NCBI GenBank assembly: GCA_026984415.1
Contig: JALSSE010000034.1
Span: 1-5,052, forward strand
DNA: 5,052 nucleotides
Direction of reading: 5' to 3'
Source of the DNA: Hydrogenothermaceae bacterium
Lineage (GTDB): Bacteria; Aquificota; Aquificae; Hydrogenothermales; Hydrogenothermaceae
Every line of letters starts with the position of its first letter. The stretch's first letter is position 1. Of this stretch, positions 1-5,052 are shown one piece after another. Position numbers and translations under genes: made by a program. The notes below the pieces were generated by a model. It was not told the DNA's origin. It saw only the letters and a list, made by a program, of their open reading frames with translations, and did not search any database.

Positions 1-175
1 TACAGATTACTGTGTAAAAAACACAATGTTAGGTGGTTTAAATTTAGGATATCAGGGGTTTTTGTTAATTGATGGGATTAAAGGTGTTAATGTTAATCCA
101 GATGACAGCGAAAAGGCTATTGAACTGATGTTATCAAAAGGTGCTGTTTCTATCCAGTTTGATAATTTAACTTAG
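1..175 (+). CDS. Nicotinamidase/isochorismatase-family cysteine hydrolase, C-terminal fragment
   Basis: Reading from base 2, an open frame of 57 codons ends at TAG (173-175); the 5' part lies left of the window. It opens with T-D-Y-C-V, which matches the catalytic-cysteine motif of the nicotinamidase (PncA)/isochorismatase fold; the Cys codon is at 11-13. Downstream come a Leu-Gly-Tyr element, a buried strand with 'LLIDGIKGVNVNP', an acidic Asp-Asp-Ser, and a helix ending 'MLSKGA'. This order is typical of the family's C-terminus, and the 'GVNVNP' segment points to nicotinamidase rather than isochorismatase. Nicotinamidase converts nicotinamide to nicotinate and ammonia in cytoplasmic NAD salvage. 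The metal-binding Asp/His residues and the catalytic Asp and Lys would lie in the missing part, so the substrate assignment is inference. The polymerase gene follows about 40 bases downstream on the same strand, so co-transcription is plausible. Confidence 0.85.
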   Translation, partial: TDYCVKNTMLGGLNLGYQGFLLIDGIKGVNVNPDDSEKAIELMLSKGAVSIQFDNLT

Positions 176-203
176 AGGAATATCTTACCAAAAATAAAAA
201 TAC

Positions 204-211
204 AAAGGTGA
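204..211 (+). promoter_or_regulatory. Shine-Dalgarno site that favours the TTG start at 217
   Basis: AAAGGTGA resembles the GAGGTGA part of the anti-16S complement. It leaves 5 bases before TTG at 217, a normal spacing, but only 2 before GTG at 214. It contains the GTG at 208, so that codon cannot use it. The only other purine-rich site, AGAGGA near 174-179, is about 28 bases from 208 and too far away. Confidence 0.5.
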
Positions 212-216
212 AAGTG

Positions 217-1971
217 TTGGAATTTGAATACATTACAGAAATTAATAGAGGAAAAGAAGTTTTAGAGAATTTTAAAAATGACAAATTTCTTTACCTTGAT
301 ACAGAAGTTGCAGTAAAAGATTTTAACAATATAGATTTTTTCACTGATAAAGTAAGGCTAATTCAAATAGGAAATGAAAAAGAGATTTTTGTATTTGATA
401 TGTTTAAAATTCCAGAAATTGTAGAAGATTTAAAACCTGTATTAGAAAACAAAGGATTAATCGGACATAACATAAAATTTGACATTAAATTTTTAAAAAC
501 AAACTTTGATATTTTTCCAAAGACAGTTTACGATACAATGATAGCTTCACAGATTTTGTCTGAAGGAGAAAAAGAGAGACATTCCCTTGATGCTGTAAGT
601 TATAGACTTCTTGACAATAAGATAGACAAATCGCAACAAACTTCCCAGTGGAATATGGAAACGCTAACAAAAGAACAGATAGAATATTCTGCAAACGATG
701 TTAAAGTTTTAAGGGAGATATTTCCAATACAAAAAGAACAGTTAAACAAAATTCCAACACCCCATAAATCAACAGGGAAAATCCGTCAGATTTTTGGAAT
801 AGAAAATGCTGTAGCTGCTGTTGAGATGGCTTTTGTTCCAGAATTAGCAAATATGGAACTAACAGGAATGCCAATTGATGAAGAACTATTAAAAAAGTGG
901 CTAAAAGAAAAACAGTCAGACTACCAGAGAAAATATATAGAATTTGTAAGAAAATACGGAGTTGACCCATTTTCACCAAATCAGGTAACAAACTGGATAA
1001 CAAGGAGATTAGGACTGAAGCTTCCAAAAACCCAGAAAGGTTCACTTTCCTCACAGGATAGTGCTTTAAGAAAATATATTGACAAAATAGAAATTCAGGA
1101 ACTCCTTTCTATCAGGTCTGAGAAAAAAATTATTGATAAATTAAAAGAACTTAAACAGTATACAAGGGATGGAAGAGTTTATAGCCAGTACAGGCAGATT
1201 GGAGCCCCAACTGGAAGAATGTCATCTATGCATCCAAATCTCCAGAACATCACAAAAGAGTTACGGGTTTTATTTAAAGGAAAAGAAGGAAAAAAATTAA
1301 TAGTGGCTGATTACTCCCAGATAGAGTTAAGGATAGCTGCTGAATACGTAAAAGATGAAAATATGATAAAGGCTTTTAAAGAAGATAAAGACTTACACAG
1401 ATTCACAGCTTCTATAATAACTGGAAAAAAATATGAAGATGTAGAGAAAGAAGAAAGACAGATGGCAAAGGCTATAAACTTTGGATTAATTTACGGAATT
1501 TCACCACGCTCTTTAATGGAATATGCAAAAAATAACTATGGTGTTGAGATTTCTCTAAAAGAGGCTCAGGAATTTCAGAAAAGATTTTTTGACTTTTACA
1601 GTGGGTTTAAAGAGTGGCATGAAAAAGTAAAAGAGTATTTAAATCAACATCAAAAAATCGTTGTTGAAACACTTTTAGGAAGAAGGATTGTTGCTTATAG
1701 ATTTACAGACGCAGTTAACTATCCTATTCAAGGAACTGGAAGTGATATGCTAAAGATGGCAGTTGCAATGTTTGGAAAATTAAAAAAAGATTTAGATGCT
1801 AACATAGTAAACCTTGTTCATGATGAAATTATAGTTGAAGCTTCCATCAAAGATTTAGATAAAGCTGTTGAAGTTTTATCAAACAGTATGGAAAAGGCAG
1901 GAAACATTTTGTTAAAAAATGTTCCTGTTAAATTTGATATTTCACCTGTTGAAACGTGGGCTGATAAATAA
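217..1971 (+). CDS. polA: DNA polymerase I of the Aquificae/apicoplast type (3'-5' exonuclease + polymerase, no 5' nuclease)
   Basis: Template-directed DNA synthesis with proofreading, likely in repair and lagging-strand processing. From TTG 217 the product is 584 aa, against roughly 900 for standard PolA, because the N-terminal 5'-3' nuclease is absent. Residues 1-185 form a DnaQ-like 3'-5' exonuclease: Exo I Asp28-x-Glu30, Exo II Asn85/Asp89 in 'GHNIKFD', Exo III Tyr157-xxx-Asp161. All appear intact, so proofreading is expected. Residues 200-584 are the polymerase: 'TGRMSS' at 332-337, motif A 'DYSQIEL' (Asp365, Glu370), motif B Arg414, Lys418, Phe422, Tyr426-Gly427, and motif C His535-Asp536-Glu537. 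From memory, the short architecture and the N-terminus 'EFEYIT' resemble Aquifex aeolicus PolA ('DFEYVT'). This supports TTG 217, as does the Shine-Dalgarno spacing; GTG 208 would add three residues. The stop is one base from the convergent mtnC stop. The family is certain; the exact start is not. Confidence 0.96.
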   Translation: MEFEYITEINRGKEVLENFKNDKFLYLDTEVAVKDFNNIDFFTDKVRLIQIGNEKEIFVFDMFKIPEIVEDLKPVLENKGLIGHNIKFDIKFLKTNFDIFPKTVYDTMIASQILSEGEKERHSLDAVSYRLLDNKIDKSQQTSQWNMETLTKEQIEYSANDVKVLREIFPIQKEQLNKIPTPHKSTGKIRQIFGIENAVAAVEMAFVPELANMELTGMPIDEELLKKWLKEKQSDYQRKYIEFVRKYGVDPFSPNQVTNWITRRLGLKLPKTQKGSLSSQDSALRKYIDKIEIQELLSIRSEKKIIDKLKELKQYTRDGRVYSQYRQIGAPTGRMSSMHPNLQNITKELRVLFKGKEGKKLIVADYSQIELRIAAEYVKDENMIKAFKEDKDLHRFTASIITGKKYEDVEKEERQMAKAINFGLIYGISPRSLMEYAKNNYGVEISLKEAQEFQKRFFDFYSGFKEWHEKVKEYLNQHQKIVVETLLGRRIVAYRFTDAVNYPIQGTGSDMLKMAVAMFGKLKKDLDANIVNLVHDEIIVEASIKDLDKAVEVLSNSMEKAGNILLKNVPVKFDISPVETWADK

Positions 1972-1972
1972 T

Positions 1973-2653
1973 TTAGATTTCTACTTCTTCAAAACTTCTA
2001 ACCTGCTTAAATGGAAAATCTGGAATAATTTCAAATTCCCCTTTTCTTGCAAACCTAATAACTTTCATACCAGCTTTAGCTGCCGCTTCTATTTCTTCAG
2101 GGTTATCAGATAAAAATAGAATTTCTTCAGGTTTTAATCCTATTTCTTCTGCGATTTTTTTATAAGAACTGCTTTCTTTTTTACTACCTACTTTTGTATC
2201 AAAATACCCAGAAAAAAGATAATTTATATCTCCAAATTCTGTATTTGAGAAAAGTAATTTCTGAGCTTTTACAGAACCAGAGGAATAAACGTAAACAGGA
2301 ATTCCTTCATCGTTCCACTTTTTTAATTTTTTAAAAGAGTCCTCGTAAATATGACCCTGCAGCTCTCCTTTTTTGTATCCTTCTTCCCAGATTAACCCCT
2401 GAATTTCTTTTAAAGGTGTTATTTTTTTATCTTCTTCTTTCCATTTTATTAATGTTTTTATAATTTCATCTATTGTTAAATCCTTTCCTTCAATTTTTTT
2501 AACTTCTTCTAAAATTTTCTTAACTTCTGGATTGTCCTTATTTTCCTTTACAAATTCTTCCATTTTTTCTTTTGCGTATGGAAATAAAACATCATTAACA
2601 AATGAAATTGATGATGTTGTTCCTTCAATGTCTGTCAGCACTGCTTTTATCAT
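1973..2653 (-). CDS. mtnC: Enolase-phosphatase E1 (acireductone synthase), methionine salvage
   Basis: Cytoplasmic HAD-superfamily enzyme that enolises 2,3-diketo-5-methylthiopentyl-1-phosphate and then dephosphorylates it to acireductone, usually with Mg2+. The 226-aa length is normal for the family. Motif I is 'DIEGTTSS', with nucleophile Asp8 and Glu10. The helical cap covers about residues 20-115 and includes the family signature 'IQGLIWEEGY' (84-93). Motif II is 'YSSGS' (123-127). The lysine of motif III is Lys158 in 'VGSKKE', and motif IV is 'LSDNPEEIEAA' with Asp183 and Glu187. All catalytic positions appear present. The ATG start at 2653-2651 has AGGAG six bases upstream (2664-2660). 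The first 29 bases overlap the end of the ankyrin-repeat gene in another frame, so translation may be coupled. No other mtn genes are in the window. The 3' end abuts polA tail to tail with no visible GC-rich terminator. Confidence 0.95.
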   Translation of the reverse strand: MIKAVLTDIEGTTSSISFVNDVLFPYAKEKMEEFVKENKDNPEVKKILEEVKKIEGKDLTIDEIIKTLIKWKEEDKKITPLKEIQGLIWEEGYKKGELQGHIYEDSFKKLKKWNDEGIPVYVYSSGSVKAQKLLFSNTEFGDINYLFSGYFDTKVGSKKESSSYKKIAEEIGLKPEEILFLSDNPEEIEAAAKAGMKVIRFARKGEFEIIPDFPFKQVRSFEEVEI

Positions 2654-3002
2654 TCTTGACTCCTTTTACCATTTCTGTAATTTCTTTAAAGAATTTTATT
2701 TTATTATTCATTCTTGCAATATCAAGAGGGGTTAATCCATTTTTATCTTTTATGTATGGGTTTGCTCCGTGGAATATAAGCAATTTTGCTATCTCTGTGT
2801 TTCCGTAATAAGCAGCCCAGTGTAAAGGAGTTCTTCCTTTTTCATCCTGCCAGTTCAGGTTTGCATTCTTTGCAATTGCAATTTTTAAAAGGTTAATATC
2901 ATTTTTCTTTACAGCATAAATTAGCTCATTATCAGGGTTATCTGTGTAATTTCTTTCACAGCTTAAAAGAAGAACAAAAATGAAAAAAAGAACTTTATAC
3001 AA
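2625..3002 (-). CDS. Small ankyrin-repeat lipoprotein
   Basis: A 125-aa protein. A short signal peptide (Lys3, then a hydrophobic run 4-13) ends in a lipobox-like Leu-Leu-Ser-Cys with Cys15 as the likely lipidated residue, so the mature protein should be membrane-anchored outside the cytoplasm. Residues 25-110 form about three ankyrin units: a degenerate cap around 25-53, a canonical repeat from about 54 with 'GRTPLHWAAYYGNTEIAKLL' (56-75), and 'NGLTPLDIA' (88-96). Ankyrin repeats bind proteins; no enzymatic part is present and the partner is unknown. The start is TTG at 3002-3000. An in-frame TAG lies four codons upstream and the next Met is residue 98, so TTG is the only start that keeps the signal peptide. 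The ribosome site is a weak AGGGG (3013-3009) inside a predicted hairpin. The last 14 codons plus stop overlap the start of mtnC and contain its Shine-Dalgarno site. Confidence 0.85.
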   Translation of the reverse strand: MYKVLFFIFVLLLSCERNYTDNPDNELIYAVKKNDINLLKIAIAKNANLNWQDEKGRTPLHWAAYYGNTEIAKLLIFHGANPYIKDKNGLTPLDIARMNNKIKFFKEITEMVKGVKNDKSSADRH

Positions 3003-3003
3003 A

Positions 3004-3073
3004 TAAAACCCCTATGGAAAATAAGTTTAATACTATTATTTTGCCACAGGAGTTATTAAAAGGTGAGGTTTTA
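3004..3073 (-). terminator. Nested hairpin between the two lipoprotein genes: possible terminator or attenuator
   Basis: In minus-strand RNA, CCUGUGG (3050-3044) can pair with CCAUAGG (3017-3011), one pair being G-U. After a single bulged C (3043), AAAAUAA (3042-3036) pairs with UUAUUUU (3024-3018), closing an 11-base loop (3035-3025). The stem is followed by GGUUUUAUUUG, a modest U-rich tail typical of a weak intrinsic terminator. An outer arm, UAAAACC (3073-3067), is perfectly complementary to GGUUUUA (3010-3004) and encloses the rest. The plus-strand version has an A-C mismatch in the GC stem, so the fold favours minus-strand RNA. It lies just after the 3591-3076 gene and covers the ribosome site of the ankyrin gene. 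Function is inferred from pairing only; the stem is AT-rich for a thermophile. Confidence 0.45.
3009..3013 (-). promoter_or_regulatory. Weak Shine-Dalgarno site of the ankyrin-repeat gene, inside a hairpin
   Basis: AGGGG (3013-3009 on the minus strand) lies 6 bases before the TTG start at 3002-3000. It is a poor match to AGGAGG. Its bases also belong to the 3' arms of the hairpin at 3004-3073, so initiation is probably inefficient unless that structure opens. Confidence 0.4.
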
Positions 3074-3075
3074 GT

Positions 3076-3591
3076 TTATTTTTTATAAGGAATGAGTTTA
3101 TCTCTGAGATTTTCAGGAATATCGTAATAAGAAACTATTTCTAATTTCCTTTTTCCTATATGGATACTGCTTGTTTTTGATTTGTCTAAAGCTTCTAAAT
3201 CAATGCTGACCTCATCTGGTAATTTCCACATTGCACCTGTGATAGGGTCAACAATTAGAATACCTATCAGTCCACCAAAAATTAAATTTCCAACATACCA
3301 CACATCTAATTCTGGTTGTAAAACAATGTTCTTACTTGGGTTCATATTTTCATCGTAGAAAACAATACGATAAGTAGATTTTTTGAAATACCCATCGCCT
3401 GCTTTCAACACAACAGTAGTAGGTGTTTCCCCTTCAAAAATTTTTTCTCCTGTTGACATTTTTTCAATTGAAAATTTCACATGTTCAGGCTTTGATTTGA
3501 CAATAACAGGATACTCAGATTTACTTACAATTGTCGCACAACTAAATGTAGTTGCAGCAATTCCAATTAAAGCTAATCTAAAAATTTTCAC
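3076..3591 (-). CDS. Lipoprotein of unknown function with PEGA-like N-terminal region
   Basis: A 171-aa protein; I do not recognise a named family. A signal peptide (Lys2, Arg5, hydrophobic 6-16) is followed by Thr-Phe-Ser-Cys, with Cys18 a plausible lipidation site. The mature start 'CATIVSKSE' resembles small envelope lipoproteins that begin 'CATI(V/F)SG'. Residues 27-62 ('VKSKPEHVKFSIEK...GETPTTVVL') look like a PEGA-type beta repeat: a strand, a Pro, then a Gly-x-x-Thr-Pro turn before the next strand. A hydrophobic Gly-rich stretch at 100-114 precedes 'DPITGAMWKLP', a pattern common at the end of such lipoproteins. The start is GTG 3591-3589, with a strong AAGGAGGG (3606-3599) just upstream. 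It reads toward the ankyrin lipoprotein gene across a 73-base gap holding a hairpin. An envelope location is likely; the role is unknown. Confidence 0.8.
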   Translation of the reverse strand: MKIFRLALIGIAATTFSCATIVSKSEYPVIVKSKPEHVKFSIEKMSTGEKIFEGETPTTVVLKAGDGYFKKSTYRIVFYDENMNPSKNIVLQPELDVWYVGNLIFGGLIGILIVDPITGAMWKLPDEVSIDLEALDKSKTSSIHIGKRKLEIVSYYDIPENLRDKLIPYKK

Positions 3592-3598
3592 AGGACTA

Positions 3599-3606
3599 CC
3601 CTCCTT
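3599..3606 (-). promoter_or_regulatory. Strong Shine-Dalgarno site supporting a GTG start
   Basis: AAGGAGGG on the minus strand is the best ribosome site in the window. It leaves 8 bases between GGAGG and the GTG at 3591-3589. This fixes the lipoprotein start despite the non-ATG codon, in agreement with the signal peptide. Confidence 0.7.
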
Positions 3607-3612
3607 ATTAAA

Positions 3613-3628
3613 TTAGATTTATATCTAA
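3613..3628. repeat. Perfect TTAGAT/ATCTAA inverted repeat upstream of the lipoprotein gene
   Basis: TTAGAT (3613-3618), four bases, then ATCTAA (3623-3628) form a perfect inverted repeat. The half-site centres are 10 bases apart, one helical turn, which suits a dimeric repressor. It lies between a candidate -10 (3642-3637) and the Shine-Dalgarno site (3606-3599) of the lipoprotein gene. It could be an operator or a small 5'-leader hairpin. The region is so AT-rich that chance is possible. Confidence 0.4.
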
Positions 3629-3636
3629 CTATATTA

Positions 3637-3642
3637 ATTATA
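3637..3642 (-). promoter_or_regulatory. Candidate -10 element for the lipoprotein gene
   Basis: The minus strand reads TATAAT, a full match to the sigma-70 -10 consensus. It would start transcription near 3630, giving a leader of about 40 bases. No good -35 is visible at 16-18 bases (best is ACTTTG, 3664-3659). TATAAT is frequent by chance in such AT-rich DNA. Confidence 0.3.
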
Positions 3643-3710
3643 TTTTTATATTTTTTAACAAAGTATATATAAAATTTTTTAAAAAGTAAATCATAAAATT
3701 AAAAATATCT

Positions 3711-3739
3711 ATCTAAAATCTAAACTATGATAAATCTAA
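3711..3739. repeat. ATCTAAA direct repeats upstream of the YyaL-like gene
   Basis: ATCTAAA occurs twice in tandem (3711-3717, 3718-3724), preceded by a partial ATCT (3707-3710). ATCTAA recurs at 3734-3739. The copies flank the TATGAT at 3726-3731. The hexamer is the same as in the palindrome at 3613-3628 at the other end of this intergenic region, which hints at a shared regulator of both divergent genes. Confidence 0.35.
3726..3731 (+). promoter_or_regulatory. Candidate -10 element for the YyaL-like gene
   Basis: TATGAT matches the -10 consensus at five of six bases and would give a leader of roughly 58 bases. No convincing -35 lies 16-18 bases upstream, although the DNA there is A/T-tract rich. 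It sits between copies of the ATCTAA repeat. The assignment is by pattern only. Confidence 0.25.
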
Positions 3740-3795
3740 TAGGAAACCTAACATTTAAAACATAAAATCTCTACAAAACAAAAGAGGTTAGAAAA

Positions 3796-5052
3796 ATGGA
3801 GAAATTAGATAAAAAGCCAAATAAATTAATAAATGAAAAAAGTCCTTACTTACTTCAACATGCTTACAACCCAGTTGACTGGTATCCGTGGAGTGAAGAG
3901 GCTTTTGAAAAAGCAAAAAAAGAAGATAAACCAATATTTTTATCAATTGGATATTCAACGTGCCACTGGTGTCATGTAATGGAACACGAGAGTTTTGAAG
4001 ATGAAGAAATAGCAAAAATAATAAACGAAAATTTTGTTCCAATAAAAGTTGATAGGGAAGAAAGACCAGATATAGACAACATATACATGAATGTATGTAT
4101 GATGATGACAGGTGGTGGAGGCTGGCCTTTAACCATTCTTATGACGCCAGATAAAAAACCTTTCTACGCTGGAACTTACTTTCCTAAAGAAAGCAGTTAT
4201 ACAAGGATAGGATTAAAAGACCTTTTATTAAAAATTTCTGAAATGTGGAAAAATGAAAGGGAAGCTTTACTAAACAGGTCTGAAAAAGTTTTAGAACATC
4301 TAAAAGATTACGTCAAGGCAAAATCTGGAAATGAAAAACTCCCTTCCGAAGTTTTAGACCATGCCTATCAAGAGCTAAAGGATAGATTTGATAGATACTA
4401 CGGAGGATTTGGAAATAAACCTAAATTTCCTTCTCCTCATAACTTTATGTTTTTATTAAGATACTGGAAAAGAACAGGAAAGGAAAACGCTCTTTCAATG
4501 GTTGAACACTCTTTAAAAATGATGAGATTGGGAGGTATCTTTGACCAGATAGGTTTTGGCTTCCACAGGTATTCCACTGATGAAAGGTGGTTTTTACCCC
4601 ATTTTGAAAAAATGCTTTACGACCAGGCTATGTTATCAATGGCATACAGTGAAACATTTCAGGCAACAAAAAATCCATTTTATAAAAAAGTTGCTGAAGA
4701 AATTTTCCAGTACGTTTTAAGGGATATGACTGATGAAAGAGGTGGATTTTATTCAGCAGAAGATGCTGATAGTGAAGGAGAAGAAGGGAAATTTTATGTA
4801 TGGTCAATAGATGAAATTAGAGAGATATTAAAAGAAGATGCTGACTTATTTATAAAAATATTTAACATAACTGAAGAAGGAACATACAGAGAAGAAGCAA
4901 CAGGAAAGCTTACAGGAACAAACATTCCATTTTTAAAGAAAACTTTAAAAGAGTTAGCCCAAGATTTAGAAATGCCTTTTGAAGAACTTGAAGAAAAAGT
5001 TGAAAAAATGAGAAAAAAACTGTTTGATGTCAGGGAAAAAAGAGTCCATCCA
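3796..5052 (+). CDS. YyaL/SPATA20-type protein: DUF255 thioredoxin-like domain plus (alpha/alpha)6-barrel-like region (C-terminus outside window)
   Basis: The open frame runs 419 codons from ATG 3796 to the right edge; family members are usually about 680-700 aa, so roughly 60 percent is visible. GAGG at 3784-3787, 8 bases upstream, supports the start. Residues 1 to about 165 are the DUF255 (COG1331) thioredoxin-like domain: '[17 protein letters not shown]' near the N-terminus, a Cys56-His-Trp-Cys59 redox-type motif followed by His60, '[10 protein letters not shown]' (85-94) and 'GGGGWPL' (106-112). The next region resembles a six-hairpin glycosidase fold: 'FGNKPKFP' (205-212), '[20 protein letters not shown]' (246-265), '[11 protein letters not shown]' (268-278) and '[19 protein letters not shown]' (316-334). 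No signal peptide is seen, so it is probably cytoplasmic. The family's biochemical activity is not established; a disulphide or sugar-related role is only suggested by its folds. It is divergent from the lipoprotein gene. Confidence 0.93.
   Translation, partial: MEKLDKKPNKLINEKSPYLLQHAYNPVDWYPWSEEAFEKAKKEDKPIFLSIGYSTCHWCHVMEHESFEDEEIAKIINENFVPIKVDREERPDIDNIYMNVCMMMTGGGGWPLTILMTPDKKPFYAGTYFPKESSYTRIGLKDLLLKISEMWKNEREALLNRSEKVLEHLKDYVKAKSGNEKLPSEVLDHAYQELKDRFDRYYGGFGNKPKFPSPHNFMFLLRYWKRTGKENALSMVEHSLKMMRLGGIFDQIGFGFHRYSTDERWFLPHFEKMLYDQAMLSMAYSETFQATKNPFYKKVAEEIFQYVLRDMTDERGGFYSAEDADSEGEEGKFYVWSIDEIREILKEDADLFIKIFNITEEGTYREEATGKLTGTNIPFLKKTLKELAQDLEMPFEELEEKVEKMRKKLFDVREKRVHP

Noticed and set aside
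485..694. Minus-strand open frame of 69 codons antisense to the exonuclease domain
   Set aside because: Shadow of polA; low-complexity Leu/Ser-rich translation.
701..1054. Minus-strand open frame of 117 codons antisense to polA
   Set aside because: It lies wholly inside a polymerase gene with intact motifs, and its Leu/Phe-rich translation is what the complement of Lys/Glu-rich coding DNA yields. No homology is recognised.
1960..2010. Intrinsic terminator at the polA/mtnC junction
   Set aside because: I found no stem with meaningful GC followed by a T-tract on either strand.
1919..2113. Plus-strand open frame across the polA/mtnC junction
   Set aside because: It overlaps the ends of two certain genes, and the translation is Phe/Asn-rich with no recognisable motif.
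2532..2808. Two overlapping plus-strand open frames opposite mtnC and the ankyrin gene
   Set aside because: Both are antisense shadows with Phe/Ile/Ser-rich products and no supporting family.
3383..3616. Plus-strand open frame of 77 codons opposite the lipoprotein gene
   Set aside because: The minus-strand gene has a signal peptide and a strong ribosome site; this frame has neither.
3665..3690. A/T-tract run resembling an UP element or a bent-DNA site
   Set aside because: Homopolymeric A/T runs occur throughout this low-GC intergenic DNA, and nothing makes this run distinctive.
3592..3795. Replication origin in the AT-rich region with short repeats
   Set aside because: There are no DnaA boxes (TTATNCACA-like), and the neighbouring genes are not typical of an origin. 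The repeats are 6-7 bases and fit promoter-region elements better.
3788..4042. Minus-strand open frame of 84 codons opposite the YyaL N-terminus
   Set aside because: It is antisense to the most conserved DUF255 motifs and is rich in Leu/Phe, so it is a shadow.

Overview
The window is AT-rich DNA whose proteins are heavy in Lys, Glu and Ile and use AGA/AGG for arginine, as in thermophilic bacteria. The strongest taxonomic clue is the DNA polymerase at 217-1971. It is a short family A enzyme of the type known from Aquificae, certain hot-spring viruses and the apicomplexan plastid. With the low GC this suggests Aquificae, most likely a Hydrogenothermaceae member such as Sulfurihydrogenibium. The genus is inference; no marker here settles it. 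I see no mobile element, CRISPR array, tRNA or rRNA, and no gene-free stretch over 300 bases.

Layout. Positions 1-175 (+) hold the C-terminal end of a nicotinamidase/isochorismatase-family hydrolase. The polymerase gene follows on the same strand after a gap of about 40 bases. It ends one base from the stop codon of a convergent minus-strand group. Read in transcription order (right to left), that group is: a GTG-started lipoprotein of unknown function (3591-3076); a TTG-started ankyrin-repeat lipoprotein (3002-2625); and mtnC, the enolase-phosphatase of methionine salvage (2653-1973). The ankyrin gene overlaps mtnC by 29 bases. A 204-base, extremely AT-rich divergent intergenic region (3592-3795) separates this group from a plus-strand gene at 3796. 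That gene encodes a YyaL/SPATA20-type protein (DUF255 thioredoxin-like domain plus an (alpha/alpha)6-barrel-like region) and runs off the right edge.

How the parts relate. The plus-strand pair at the left may be co-transcribed, but no functional link is evident beyond proximity. On the minus strand, the 73-base gap between the two lipoprotein genes can fold into a nested hairpin. It looks like an intrinsic terminator or attenuator, and its 3' arm covers the ankyrin gene's Shine-Dalgarno region. The ankyrin/mtnC overlap suggests translational coupling of a surface lipoprotein to a cytoplasmic methionine-salvage enzyme, an odd pairing. The divergent intergenic region carries repeated ATCTAA hexamers, including one perfect palindrome, next to candidate -10 elements on both strands.

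The items most worth a second look are the exonuclease-plus-polymerase PolA without a 5' nuclease domain, the structured leader at 3004-3073, and the ankyrin-mtnC overlap.
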